Assembly (NCBI GenBank): GCA_030042955.1
Contig: JASHYQ010000204.1
Location: 1 to 11,676, forward strand
Length of the DNA stretch: 11,676 nucleotides
DNA from: Thermoplasmata archaeon
GTDB lineage: Archaea > Thermoplasmatota > Thermoplasmata > Lutacidiplasmatales > UBA184
Reading direction: 5' to 3'
Shown here: positions 6,360 to 11,676 of the stretch, one piece after another
Layout of the letters: each line of letters begins with the position of its first letter
Position numbering within the stretch: position 1 is the stretch's first letter
Made by a program: the position numbers and the translations under genes
Notes under the pieces: generated by a model
The model's database searches: none
Told to the model about the DNA's origin: nothing
What the model saw: only the letters and a program-made list of their open reading frames with translations

Positions 6360-7458
6360 GGAGCTGGCCGGCGACCGTCGCGAGGCCGTAGCGGGCCTCC
6401 GCGCGCCGCCGTCCGGCCTCGCCCATCCGTCGTGCGAGGGCCGGGTCGTCCAGCAGGGTGCGTACCTTCTCCGCGACGTCCGATGCGATCAGCGGCTCCG
6501 CGAGGAGCCCTTCCACCCCCGGTTCGATGATCTCCCGGACGCCGGGGAGGTCCGCGACGACCACGGGAAGCCCGACCGCCATCGCTTCCGCCACCGCCAG
6601 GCCGAATCCTTCCAGCCGGTTCTGAGAAGGGAAGACGAAGACGTCGGCGAGGGCGAGGAAGGACGGGAGCTCGTCGTCGCTGACCGCCGGACAGAACCGG
6701 ACCCGGTCCTCGATGTCGAGCGACCGCGCGAGCCGGACGAGGGTCGAGAGCCGAGGCCCCGCCCCGATCACGATCAGGACCACGTCGCTCGGGAGCTCGG
6801 CGAGCGCCTCCAGGATCACGTTGACCCCCTTGTGCGGGACGAGGCGGCCGGTGAACGCGAGGACCCGTTTGCCTTGGAGATGCAGCTCGCCCCGCAGTCG
6901 GCTCGCGTCGAGCCCCGGCCGGAACCGCTCGAGGTCCACCACCGAGGGGATGACCGTGAGGTCACGTCCGCGCAGCATCGCCGAGGTGACACCGTAGCTC
7001 CGGGTATGGACGATCACCCGGTCCACCCGGCGGAGGGTCGGGGGGAGGAAGAATCGCTGGTAGGCGCCGGCGACCAGACGTCCTCCCGCTCCGGGGAGGT
7101 CGAGGTCGCAGTGGTACGTGAGACAGACCGGGATCTTCCGGTTGACCAGGCCCCGGGTGGCGAAGTATGAGGTCAGCGGGGGCGGGTAGTGCAGGTGGAC
7201 TACATCCGCGTCGAGGCGACGGAGCAAGCCGGTCATCCCGGGGTCGAAGGGCGTGTTGAGGGCGACGAAGAGCGTGCTGGCCCGGAGGATCCGGTACCCC
7301 TCGGAGCGGTCATCGGCGGGAAGCTGGCGCTCGTAGCGGGCGGTGACGACCGTGACCTCGTGGCCCTCGTGCGCGAACTCCCGGGCGAGGTTCCGCACGT
7401 ACGACTCGACCCCGCCCGTGTGGGGCGCAAAGAACGGCGAGACCTGGACGATCCGCAC
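6325..7458 (-). CDS. GT4-family glycosyltransferase (GT-B fold)
   Basis: Retaining sugar-nucleotide glycosyltransferase, probably acting at the cytoplasmic side of the membrane on a lipid, polysaccharide or protein-linked glycan; donor and acceptor cannot be read from sequence. The 377 residues begin VRIVQVSPFFAPHTGGVESYV, the GT4 N-terminal motif with the acceptor-side GG pair. ADVVHLHYP and LTYHCDLDLPG are typical. The C-terminal half has AFTGRLVPHKGVNVILEAL (R205 and K210), IGAGP, and LEGFGLAVAEAMAVGLPVV with the E-x7-E pair (E283, E291). GTG 7458 is preferred because a TATA box sits 27 bases upstream and the conserved motif starts there; GTG 7470 would add four residues. It lies 65 bases after pdxS and has its own promoter. 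Its 3' end overlaps pyrF. Confidence 0.92.
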   Translation of the reverse strand: MRIVQVSPFFAPHTGGVESYVRNLAREFAHEGHEVTVVTARYERQLPADDRSEGYRILRASTLFVALNTPFDPGMTGLLRRLDADVVHLHYPPPLTSYFATRGLVNRKIPVCLTYHCDLDLPGAGGRLVAGAYQRFFLPPTLRRVDRVIVHTRSYGVTSAMLRGRDLTVIPSVVDLERFRPGLDASRLRGELHLQGKRVLAFTGRLVPHKGVNVILEALAELPSDVVLIVIGAGPRLSTLVRLARSLDIEDRVRFCPAVSDDELPSFLALADVFVFPSQNRLEGFGLAVAEAMAVGLPVVVADLPGVREIIEPGVEGLLAEPLIASDVAEKVRTLLDDPALARRMGEAGRRRAEARYGLATVAGQLLSLYEDLRAAG

Positions 7459-7482
7459 GAGCGACCCCACCGGGCAAGGCGG

Positions 7483-7488
7483 CTATAC
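7483..7488 (-). promoter_or_regulatory. TATA box of the glycosyltransferase gene
   Basis: Minus-strand GTATAG is centred about 27 bases before GTG 7458, so a leaderless transcript is expected. It lies in the 65-base gap after pdxS, arguing against simple co-transcription as the only source of mRNA. Confidence 0.5.
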
Positions 7489-7523
7489 GGCCAGCGGCCG
7501 AGCGGTCTTCGGGAGGAGGAGCC

Positions 7524-8465
7524 TCACGCCTCGGTCGGTCCCCGCCGGCGGGCGACGGGGAGCTCGGACTCCCGGCCCTGGAGGAGGGCCTCCGGGGGGA
7601 GCGTCACGACGTCGATCCCCCGCATCACTTCCCCGAGCCCGGAGGACACGCGCGCGAGAATGTCCGGTTCCTCGTAGTGGAGCGACGCCTCGACGATCGC
7701 CCGGGCGACTTTCATCGGGTGCTCGGACTTGAAGATCCCGCTGCCGACGAACAGCCCGTCGACGCCCAGGAGGCGGCAGAGCGCCGCGTCCGCGGGCGTG
7801 GCGATTCCGCCGGCGGCGAAGTTCACGACCGGCAGGCGCCCCAGCGAGCGGACCTCGGTGCAGACCGCCTCGGTGACCCGCTCCTTCTTCGCCCACGCGG
7901 CGACCTCCCGCTTCGGGAGCTGGATGAGCTCGGCGACCTCCGACGAGATCTGCCGGATGTGGCGGACCGCCTCGACCACGTTGCCGGTACCGGCCTCGCC
8001 CTTGGTCCGGATCATCGCCGCGCCTTCGTCGATGCGACGCAGCGCCTCGCCGAGGTTGCGGGCCCCGCAGACGAACGGGACCGTGAACTTCTTCTTGTCC
8101 ACGTGGTGGAATGGGTCGGCCGGCGTGAGGACCTCGGACTCGTCGACCATGTCGACGCCGAGCGATTCAAGGATGCGCGCCTCGGCCGTGTGGCCGATCC
8201 GGCATTTCGCCATGACGGGGATCGACACCCGCTCCCGGATCTCCCGGACCTTGAGGGGGTCGGCCATGCGGGCGACGCCGCCCGCGGCCCGGATGTCCGC
8301 CGGCACTCGCTCCAACGCCATCACGGCGACGGCGCCCGCCTCCTCGGCGATCGCCGCCTGGTCGGCGGTGGTCACGTCCATGATCACCCCGCCCTGTTGC
8401 ATGCGGGCGAAGCCGCGCTTCACGAGCTCCGTCCCGAAACGGAGCTTCTCCATCGGATCGGACAT
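7524..8465 (-). CDS. pdxS: PdxS, synthase subunit of pyridoxal 5'-phosphate synthase
   Basis: Makes pyridoxal 5'-phosphate from ribose 5-phosphate, glyceraldehyde 3-phosphate and ammonia supplied by the PdxT glutaminase; works as a cytoplasmic dodecamer. The 313-residue product matches the family along its length. [13 protein letters not shown] holds D30. [20 protein letters not shown] is nearly invariant. [11 protein letters not shown] holds K87 and [14 protein letters not shown] holds K155, the two active-site lysines. [18 protein letters not shown] and [12 protein letters not shown] follow. The C-terminal tail RRRGPTEA differs from the usual ending. ATG 8465 is preferred over the upstream extension to 8591 because conservation begins just after it and GGAAGAGGG lies close upstream. 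pdxT is not in the window. It is divergent from the acetyltransferase. Confidence 0.96.
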   Translation of the reverse strand: MSDPMEKLRFGTELVKRGFARMQQGGVIMDVTTADQAAIAEEAGAVAVMALERVPADIRAAGGVARMADPLKVREIRERVSIPVMAKCRIGHTAEARILESLGVDMVDESEVLTPADPFHHVDKKKFTVPFVCGARNLGEALRRIDEGAAMIRTKGEAGTGNVVEAVRHIRQISSEVAELIQLPKREVAAWAKKERVTEAVCTEVRSLGRLPVVNFAAGGIATPADAALCRLLGVDGLFVGSGIFKSEHPMKVARAIVEASLHYEEPDILARVSSGLGEVMRGIDVVTLPPEALLQGRESELPVARRRGPTEA

Positions 8466-8500
8466 GGGACCCTCTTCCCCGTCGCGAAAGATGCGGCGCG

Positions 8501-8508
8501 AGTATAAG
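8501..8508 (-). promoter_or_regulatory. TATA box of pdxS
   Basis: Minus-strand CTTATACT is centred 40 bases before ATG 8465. This gives a leader of about 14 bases that contains GGAAGAGGG, a plausible Shine-Dalgarno sequence. pdxS is thus one of the few genes here with a leader and a purine-rich site. Confidence 0.55.
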
Positions 8509-8540
8509 GCCGTGAGGTCAGGGAAGGGACGGGGTGGGTC

Positions 8541-8563
8541 GGGGCCGGACAGCCCCCGGCCCT
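8541..8563. repeat. Inverted repeat between the pdxS and acetyltransferase promoters
   Basis: GGGCCGG (8542-8548) and CCGGCCC (8556-8562) form a perfect 7-bp inverted repeat around a 7-base spacer, extendable by a G-U pair in RNA. It lies between the two outward-facing TATA boxes, where an operator could act on both genes. GC-rich DNA yields such repeats by chance, so function is uncertain. Confidence 0.4.
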
Positions 8564-8577
8564 CCCCGCCCGAACCC

Positions 8578-8584
8578 TGATATC
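8578..8584 (+). promoter_or_regulatory. TATA box of the acetyltransferase gene
   Basis: TGATATC is centred about 25 bases before GTG 8606 and is preceded by CGAACCC, which may act as the BRE. The spacing implies a leaderless transcript. Confidence 0.5.
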
Positions 8585-8605
8585 CCGACACGATTACTCT
8601 GTGGG

Positions 8606-9193
8606 GTGCAGGACCTTCGTATCCGTTCCGCCCTCCCGAGCGACCTCGAGGCCCTTACGGAGATCTACAATCACTACGTCGCCCAGACGCCGTTCACGTT
8701 CGAGACCCGACCATCGACCCCGGCGGAGCGGCGGGCCTGGCTCGAGCGTCACCCTGGGGGGCCGTACCAGCTGTGGGTCGCGGCGCCGGAAGGGGCCCCC
8801 GCCGTCGGATGGGCCGAGACCGGTCAGTTCCGCCCCCGGCCGGCCTACGACACGACGGTCGAGGTGAGCGTCTACCTCGCTCCCCCCTGGGTCGGACGGG
8901 GGCTCGGCTCCCGGCTCTACCGGGCGCTCTTCGACTCCATCGCGGGAGAGAAGCTCCACCGCGCGGTGGCGGTGATCGCCCTCCCGAATCCCGCGTCGGT
9001 CGCCCTCCACACCCGATGGGGATTCCGCGAGGTCGGTCGGCTCTCCGAGGTCGGGTGGAAGTTCGGTCGGTACTGGGACGTCGGGATCTTCTCGCGCCCG
9101 CTCGAGCCCGGCGTCGCCGTCCGGCCCGAAGGGGAAATGTTAACCCCTCCCTCGGGATCGACGAGTTCGCAGGGGGAGCTGGGCACCGGCTGA
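8606..9193 (+). CDS. GNAT N-acetyltransferase, phosphinothricin/methionine-sulfone acetyltransferase-like (COG1247)
   Basis: Transfers acetyl from acetyl-CoA to an amine, probably a small amino-acid-like molecule. The product has 195 residues. [22 protein letters not shown] (4-25 region), [41 protein letters not shown] and the acetyl-CoA loop VGRGLGS (96-102) match the phosphinothricin acetyltransferase-like subfamily. The following [17 protein letters not shown] and [11 protein letters not shown] complete the usual fold at about residue 165. The last 30 residues ([16 protein letters not shown] onward) are an unusual tail whose DNA carries the promoter and first part of the downstream TPP riboswitch; the TGA stop is inside its CUGAGA motif. 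GTG 8606 is chosen from the TATA box 25 bases upstream. The true substrate is unknown. Confidence 0.88.
   Translation: MQDLRIRSALPSDLEALTEIYNHYVAQTPFTFETRPSTPAERRAWLERHPGGPYQLWVAAPEGAPAVGWAETGQFRPRPAYDTTVEVSVYLAPPWVGRGLGSRLYRALFDSIAGEKLHRAVAVIALPNPASVALHTRWGFREVGRLSEVGWKFGRYWDVGIFSRPLEPGVAVRPEGEMLTPPSGSTSSQGELGTG
9135..9143 (+). promoter_or_regulatory. TATA-like element for the riboswitch-thiamine operon
   Basis: AAATGTTAA is the only AT-rich block near the end of the acetyltransferase gene. It is centred about 26 bases before 9165, exactly where the aptamer P1 stem begins. Transcription would therefore start at the first base of the riboswitch, from inside the upstream coding region. Confidence 0.5.
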
Positions 9194-9255
9194 GAGGACG
9201 AGGGAGACCTCGTCGACCCCACGAACCTGCACGGGATAATGCCCGCGAAGGGAAC
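9165..9255 (+). ncRNA. TPP riboswitch (THI element) aptamer
   Basis: All conserved parts of the thiamine-pyrophosphate aptamer are present in order. P1 is GUUC 9165-9168 with GAAC 9252-9255. P2 is GGGG(G) 9172-9176 with CCCC 9217-9220. P3 is CUGG 9179-9182 with CCGG 9186-9189. The invariant CUGAGA is at 9190-9195. An optional P3a hairpin is GACGAGG 9197-9203 with CCUCGUC 9208-9214. Then come GAACCUG 9223-9229, P5 CGGG/CCCG around AUAAUG 9232-9245, and GCGAAGGGA 9245-9253. CUGAGA and the AUAAUG block are the known pyrimidine and pyrophosphate sensing regions. It precedes a thiamine-type ABC transporter, the expected regulon. TPP riboswitches are established in some archaea, notably Thermoplasma relatives. 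Binding of TPP should lower transporter expression. Confidence 0.93.
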
Positions 9256-9258
9256 GCA

Positions 9259-9303
9259 ATGCCGCCCATAGGCAGCCTCTCCGCCAGCCCCGCGGAGGGA
9301 TGA
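9259..9303 (+). CDS. Possible 14-residue leader ORF between the riboswitch and thiB
   Basis: ATG 9259 opens a 14-codon frame (MPPIGSLSASPAEG) that ends in a TGA overlapping the thiB ATG as ATGA (9300-9303). It begins four bases after the aptamer. The purine-rich GAAGGGA at the aptamer 3' end sits five bases before it, in the place of a Shine-Dalgarno sequence, and part of that site lies in P1. The peptide has no recognisable motif. Its placement suggests a translated leader that couples ligand sensing to thiB translation. A 14-codon frame can occur by chance; the exact overlap and position are the argument. Confidence 0.45.
   Translation: MPPIGSLSASPAEG
9277..9299 (+). promoter_or_regulatory. 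Hairpin masking the thiB ribosome-binding site
   Basis: C9277-C9284 (CUCUCCGC) pairs with G9292-G9299 (GCGGAGGG) over eight base pairs, one of them G-U, around loop CAGCCCC. The 3' arm is the only GGAGG-like site before the thiB ATG at 9300, and it abuts that codon. Ribosomes reading the leader ORF would open the stem. It could serve as the expression platform of the riboswitch. Confidence 0.5.
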
Positions 9304-10457
9304 GGCCAGAACCGAACCCCTCCACTTCTCCGCGCCGGCTCCGTGGCCCGGGTCGTTCCCGGCGGGTCCTGGTCGCGCTCGCGGTCGTGGTCGTGGTCCT
9401 CGTCGCGGGCCTCGGGGTGTACGCCCTGGTGAGCACGGAACCGGCGACCCTCGTGATCTACACCTACCCGAGTCTCCTCGGGGGGGCGGACTGCGGAGCT
9501 CCCGCCTGGTCGCAGGTCTTCGGCGCGTTCGAGAGCGCGCACAACGTGAAGATCGATGTGGAGTGCCCGCCGGGGACGCTCGCGAGCACCCTGCTCGCGC
9601 AGCAGAACGCTCCCGGCGCCGACCTCGTCATCGGGCTGGACGAGCTGACCGGCCCGGAGGCGGACGCCGACCACCTGCTCATCCCGTATGCCCCCCCTGC
9701 GCTGGCGAACGTCTCGCCCGCTCTCGTCCAGGAACTCTCCCCCGACGACGCGGTCGTCCCGTACGAGTGGGGGTACCTCGGCATCGACTACAACTCGACG
9801 TTCGCGAACGAGACCGGCGGCGCGGTGGCGCACGCCTCCTTCCCGGACTTCGTCTCCAACGCCTCCTGGGCCCGCCAGCTCCAGGTCGAGGACCCTTCGC
9901 AGGACATCACCGGCGAGGAGTTCCTGGTCTGGCAGATCGAGTTCTACGCGCACGTCCTGCACCAGGCGAATTGGCAGGCGTTCTGGTCGGCGGTGCTTCC
10001 GAACGCGCCCCCGCCGGCGCCCGACTGGGGCACGGCGTTCGGCGAGTTCACGGGGCCGAACGGTCCGAAGATGGTCGTGAGCTACACGACCGACCCTGCC
10101 TACGCCGCGGCGAACGGCGCGGCGGGCGAGTACAACTCGACCGTCTCCTGGTGGAACGGGACGGCCTACGGCTGGCGCACAATCTACGGGATCGGGATTG
10201 TCAGCGGTACCCGGCACCTCGCCCTGGATGAACAGTTCGAGAACTGGTTCCTGAGCGGGCCGGTCCAGGGCCTCCTCCCCGAGACCGAGTGGGAGTACCC
10301 CGCGAACGAGACCGTCGGGCTTCCCTCCGTCTTCTCGGCGGCGGTCAATCCGGCGACGATCGTACCTCTCAACAACGACACCACCCCGGCAGAGGTCGCC
10401 GCGAGCCTCTCGGGCTGGGTCACGGACTGGCTCGAGCTCGCGACCGGGGCCGGATGA
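9300..10457 (+). CDS. thiB: Thiamine-binding ABC transporter substrate-binding lipo- or membrane-anchored protein (ThiB/TbpA-like)
   Basis: Captures thiamine (or its phosphates) outside the cell and delivers it to the ThiP permease. The 385-residue product has a basic N-terminus (RSRR) and a membrane segment at 23-44 in place of a cleavable bacterial signal; no lipobox cysteine is evident. Family motifs follow: LVIYTYPSLL (51-60), GADLVIGLDEL (106-116), VVPYEWGYLGIDYN (152-165), FLVWQIEFYA (208-217), DWGTAFGEF, PKMVVSYTTDPAYA (256-269) and WEYPAN (331-336), matching TbpA-type proteins. W211, Y262 and W331 fall in regions that line the thiamine site in the Escherichia coli protein. Several N-x-S/T sequons suit an archaeal exoprotein. 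The ATG overlaps the leader-ORF stop, and its own stop overlaps thiP. The TPP riboswitch upstream supports thiamine over iron or spermidine. Confidence 0.88.
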   Translation: MRPEPNPSTSPRRLRGPGRSRRVLVALAVVVVVLVAGLGVYALVSTEPATLVIYTYPSLLGGADCGAPAWSQVFGAFESAHNVKIDVECPPGTLASTLLAQQNAPGADLVIGLDELTGPEADADHLLIPYAPPALANVSPALVQELSPDDAVVPYEWGYLGIDYNSTFANETGGAVAHASFPDFVSNASWARQLQVEDPSQDITGEEFLVWQIEFYAHVLHQANWQAFWSAVLPNAPPPAPDWGTAFGEFTGPNGPKMVVSYTTDPAYAAANGAAGEYNSTVSWWNGTAYGWRTIYGIGIVSGTRHLALDEQFENWFLSGPVQGLLPETEWEYPANETVGLPSVFSAAVNPATIVPLNNDTTPAEVAASLSGWVTDWLELATGAG

Positions 10458-11676
10458 AGCGCTCCGCCGGGGAATGGGCTCTCTTCGGGCCGATCCTCTC
10501 GTTCGTGGCCCTCTTCGCGCTCCTCCCGGTCGCCTTCCTGTTCGCCTCCTCGCTCTCGAGCGCCGGGGGATGGAGTGGCTTTAGCGCGGCGCTCGCGAGC
10601 CCCCTGAACCGACAGGCGATCGGGAACTCCCTCGAACAGGGGGGCCTTTCCGCCGGCCTCGCGACGACGCTGGGCTACCCCGCGGGGGTGTTCGTCGGCC
10701 GGTACCTCTGGCCGGGAAGGTCCGTCGTCCGGTCGGTCCTTCTCGTTCCCTTCCTCCTCCCGAGCCTCGTGATCGTGCTGGGCGTGGAGGACCTGTTCGG
10801 CTCCGCCGGCCTCCTCACTGGCCTGCTGCCCGGTCTGTCGTTCCTCGGGACCGGGGTCCCTGGAATCGTGGCCGTGAACCTCGTCTTCAACCTCCCGCTG
10901 GTGGTCCTGCTCACGGCGACGGGCTGCGAGGTCGCCTCCCGGGACCTCGAGGAGACCGTCGCGACGCTCGGGGGCTCCCCGGTCCGCGCCTACCGGGACA
11001 CCTGGGCACGTCCGACGTGGGTCGGGGCGGCGGCCGGAGGGCTGCTCACCTTCCTGTTCTCCGCGCTCTCCTTCGCCCCACCGCTCCTACTCTGCGGCGC
11101 CCGCTGCTACACGGTCGAAGCTCGGATCTGGTCGCTCGACACGGTCCTGCTGGACCCGAACGGCGCGGGCCTCCTTGCGCTCGCGATGGTCGCCTTCTTC
11201 CTCGCTCCCACGCTCGTGTACCTGCTCCTTGCCCGCGGCCTCTGGCCGTCCGGGGGCCGTCGCGAGGGCGGGGCACGGCCTCTCCCGAGGCGGGACGTTG
11301 GGGTGGGGTTGCTCGCTGCGGAGACCGTCCTGGTGCTCGGCGGGGTCGCTCTCGTCCTCGGCGCGGTGTTGTACCGGACGGTCGAGCCGTACGGCCATCT
11401 CGGGGCGGGGGCCGCCTGGGGGACGCTCTTCGCCTCCAGCACCGCGGCCCGGCTCGGCATCGGCATCCCGGGGGCGCTCACGAACACCTTGATCTTCGCG
11501 GTCGCCGCCGCCGGGATCTCCGTCCTGCTCGTCGTGCCCGCCGCCTTCTCCGCGCTCCGCGGGGCGAGAGCCGGGACCGGGCTCGGCCTGCTGCTCTTTG
11601 CTCCGCTCCTGGTCTCCCCCATCGTCCTGGCGTTCGCCCTCGCGACGTTCTGGCGCCCCCTGTTCGGTGGGGAGAG
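10454..11676 (+). CDS. thiP: Thiamine ABC transporter permease, fused two-domain ThiP-like (runs off the right edge)
   Basis: Inner-membrane channel of the thiamine importer. ATG 10454 overlaps the thiB stop as ATGA, and the frame stays open to the window end (407 residues seen of about 500-550 expected). Domain 1 has multiple hydrophobic spans: about 10-34, 62-82, 92-112, 134-156, 190-212 and 238-260. Its ATPase-coupling EAA loop is at 165-187 (LEETVATLGGSPVRAYRDTW), preceded by VPFLLPSLVIVLGVEDLFG. After a basic linker (about 262-280) a second set of spans begins. IPGALTNTLIFAVAAAG (338-354) marks the start of domain 2 and LLVSPIVLAFALATF (385-399) mirrors the domain 1 PFLLPSLVIVLG segment. 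This tandem layout is shared by ThiP and FbpB-type iron permeases; the partner protein and riboswitch favour thiamine. The second EAA loop and the ATPase gene should lie downstream. Confidence 0.88.
   Translation, partial: MKRSAGEWALFGPILSFVALFALLPVAFLFASSLSSAGGWSGFSAALASPLNRQAIGNSLEQGGLSAGLATTLGYPAGVFVGRYLWPGRSVVRSVLLVPFLLPSLVIVLGVEDLFGSAGLLTGLLPGLSFLGTGVPGIVAVNLVFNLPLVVLLTATGCEVASRDLEETVATLGGSPVRAYRDTWARPTWVGAAAGGLLTFLFSALSFAPPLLLCGARCYTVEARIWSLDTVLLDPNGAGLLALAMVAFFLAPTLVYLLLARGLWPSGGRREGGARPLPRRDVGVGLLAAETVLVLGGVALVLGAVLYRTVEPYGHLGAGAAWGTLFASSTAARLGIGIPGALTNTLIFAVAAAGISVLLVVPAAFSALRGARAGTGLGLLLFAPLLVSPIVLAFALATFWRPLFGGE

Noticed and set aside
8694..10217. 507-codon open frame on the minus strand
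   Set aside because: It is antisense to the acetyltransferase, the riboswitch and thiB; the product is arginine/glycine/proline-rich without domains, as expected for shadow frames in GC-rich coding DNA.
11046..11622. Minus-strand frames under the permease gene
   Set aside because: The plus-strand frame encodes a clear ABC permease with an EAA loop through this whole region.

Overview
The window looks archaeal, most likely a GC-rich (by eye about 65-70% GC) member of the Thermoplasmatota. Archaeal markers are a two-gene RPA single-stranded-DNA-binding operon, a COG1340-type archaeal coiled-coil protein, a membrane-anchored SlyD-like FKBP, TATA-type promoters placed for leaderless or short-leader transcripts, and secreted proteins rich in N-glycosylation sequons. 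The lineage call is an inference from gene content; there is no rRNA or tRNA gene here.

Layout. 1-422 (minus): N-terminus of a medium-chain-type acyl-CoA dehydrogenase, divergent from larB (483-1238, plus). 1300-2202 (plus): coiled-coil protein, convergent with the FKBP gene (2224-3165, minus). 3312-5404 (minus): RPA operon, with the RPA gene and its partner joined by a 4-base ATGA overlap; it is divergent from pyrF (5517-6359, plus). pyrF overlaps tail-to-tail a GT4 glycosyltransferase (6325-7458, minus), which follows pdxS (7524-8465, minus). pdxS is divergent from a GNAT acetyltransferase (8606-9193, plus). The right end (about 9135-11676, plus) is a thiamine uptake operon: a TPP riboswitch, a possible 14-codon leader ORF, a thiamine-binding-protein homologue (thiB), and a fused two-domain ABC permease (thiP) that runs off the window. 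The ATPase gene (thiQ) is expected just beyond.

The standout region is 9135-9303. It holds a full TPP aptamer (P1-P5, CUGAGA, ACCC, and the GAACCUG...GGGAUAAUGCCC...GCGAAGGGA block). A short ORF starts four bases after the aptamer and ends in an ATGA overlap with thiB. An 8-bp hairpin masks the GGAGGG just before the thiB start. The aptamer also overlaps the end of the acetyltransferase gene, whose stop codon lies inside CUGAGA. This suggests a translational-coupling expression platform in an archaeon.

Several starts were reassigned from TATA-to-start spacing of about 25-28 nt (larB, pyrF, glycosyltransferase, acetyltransferase). No stretch over 300 bases lacks a gene. No CRISPR, mobile element or tRNA was seen.
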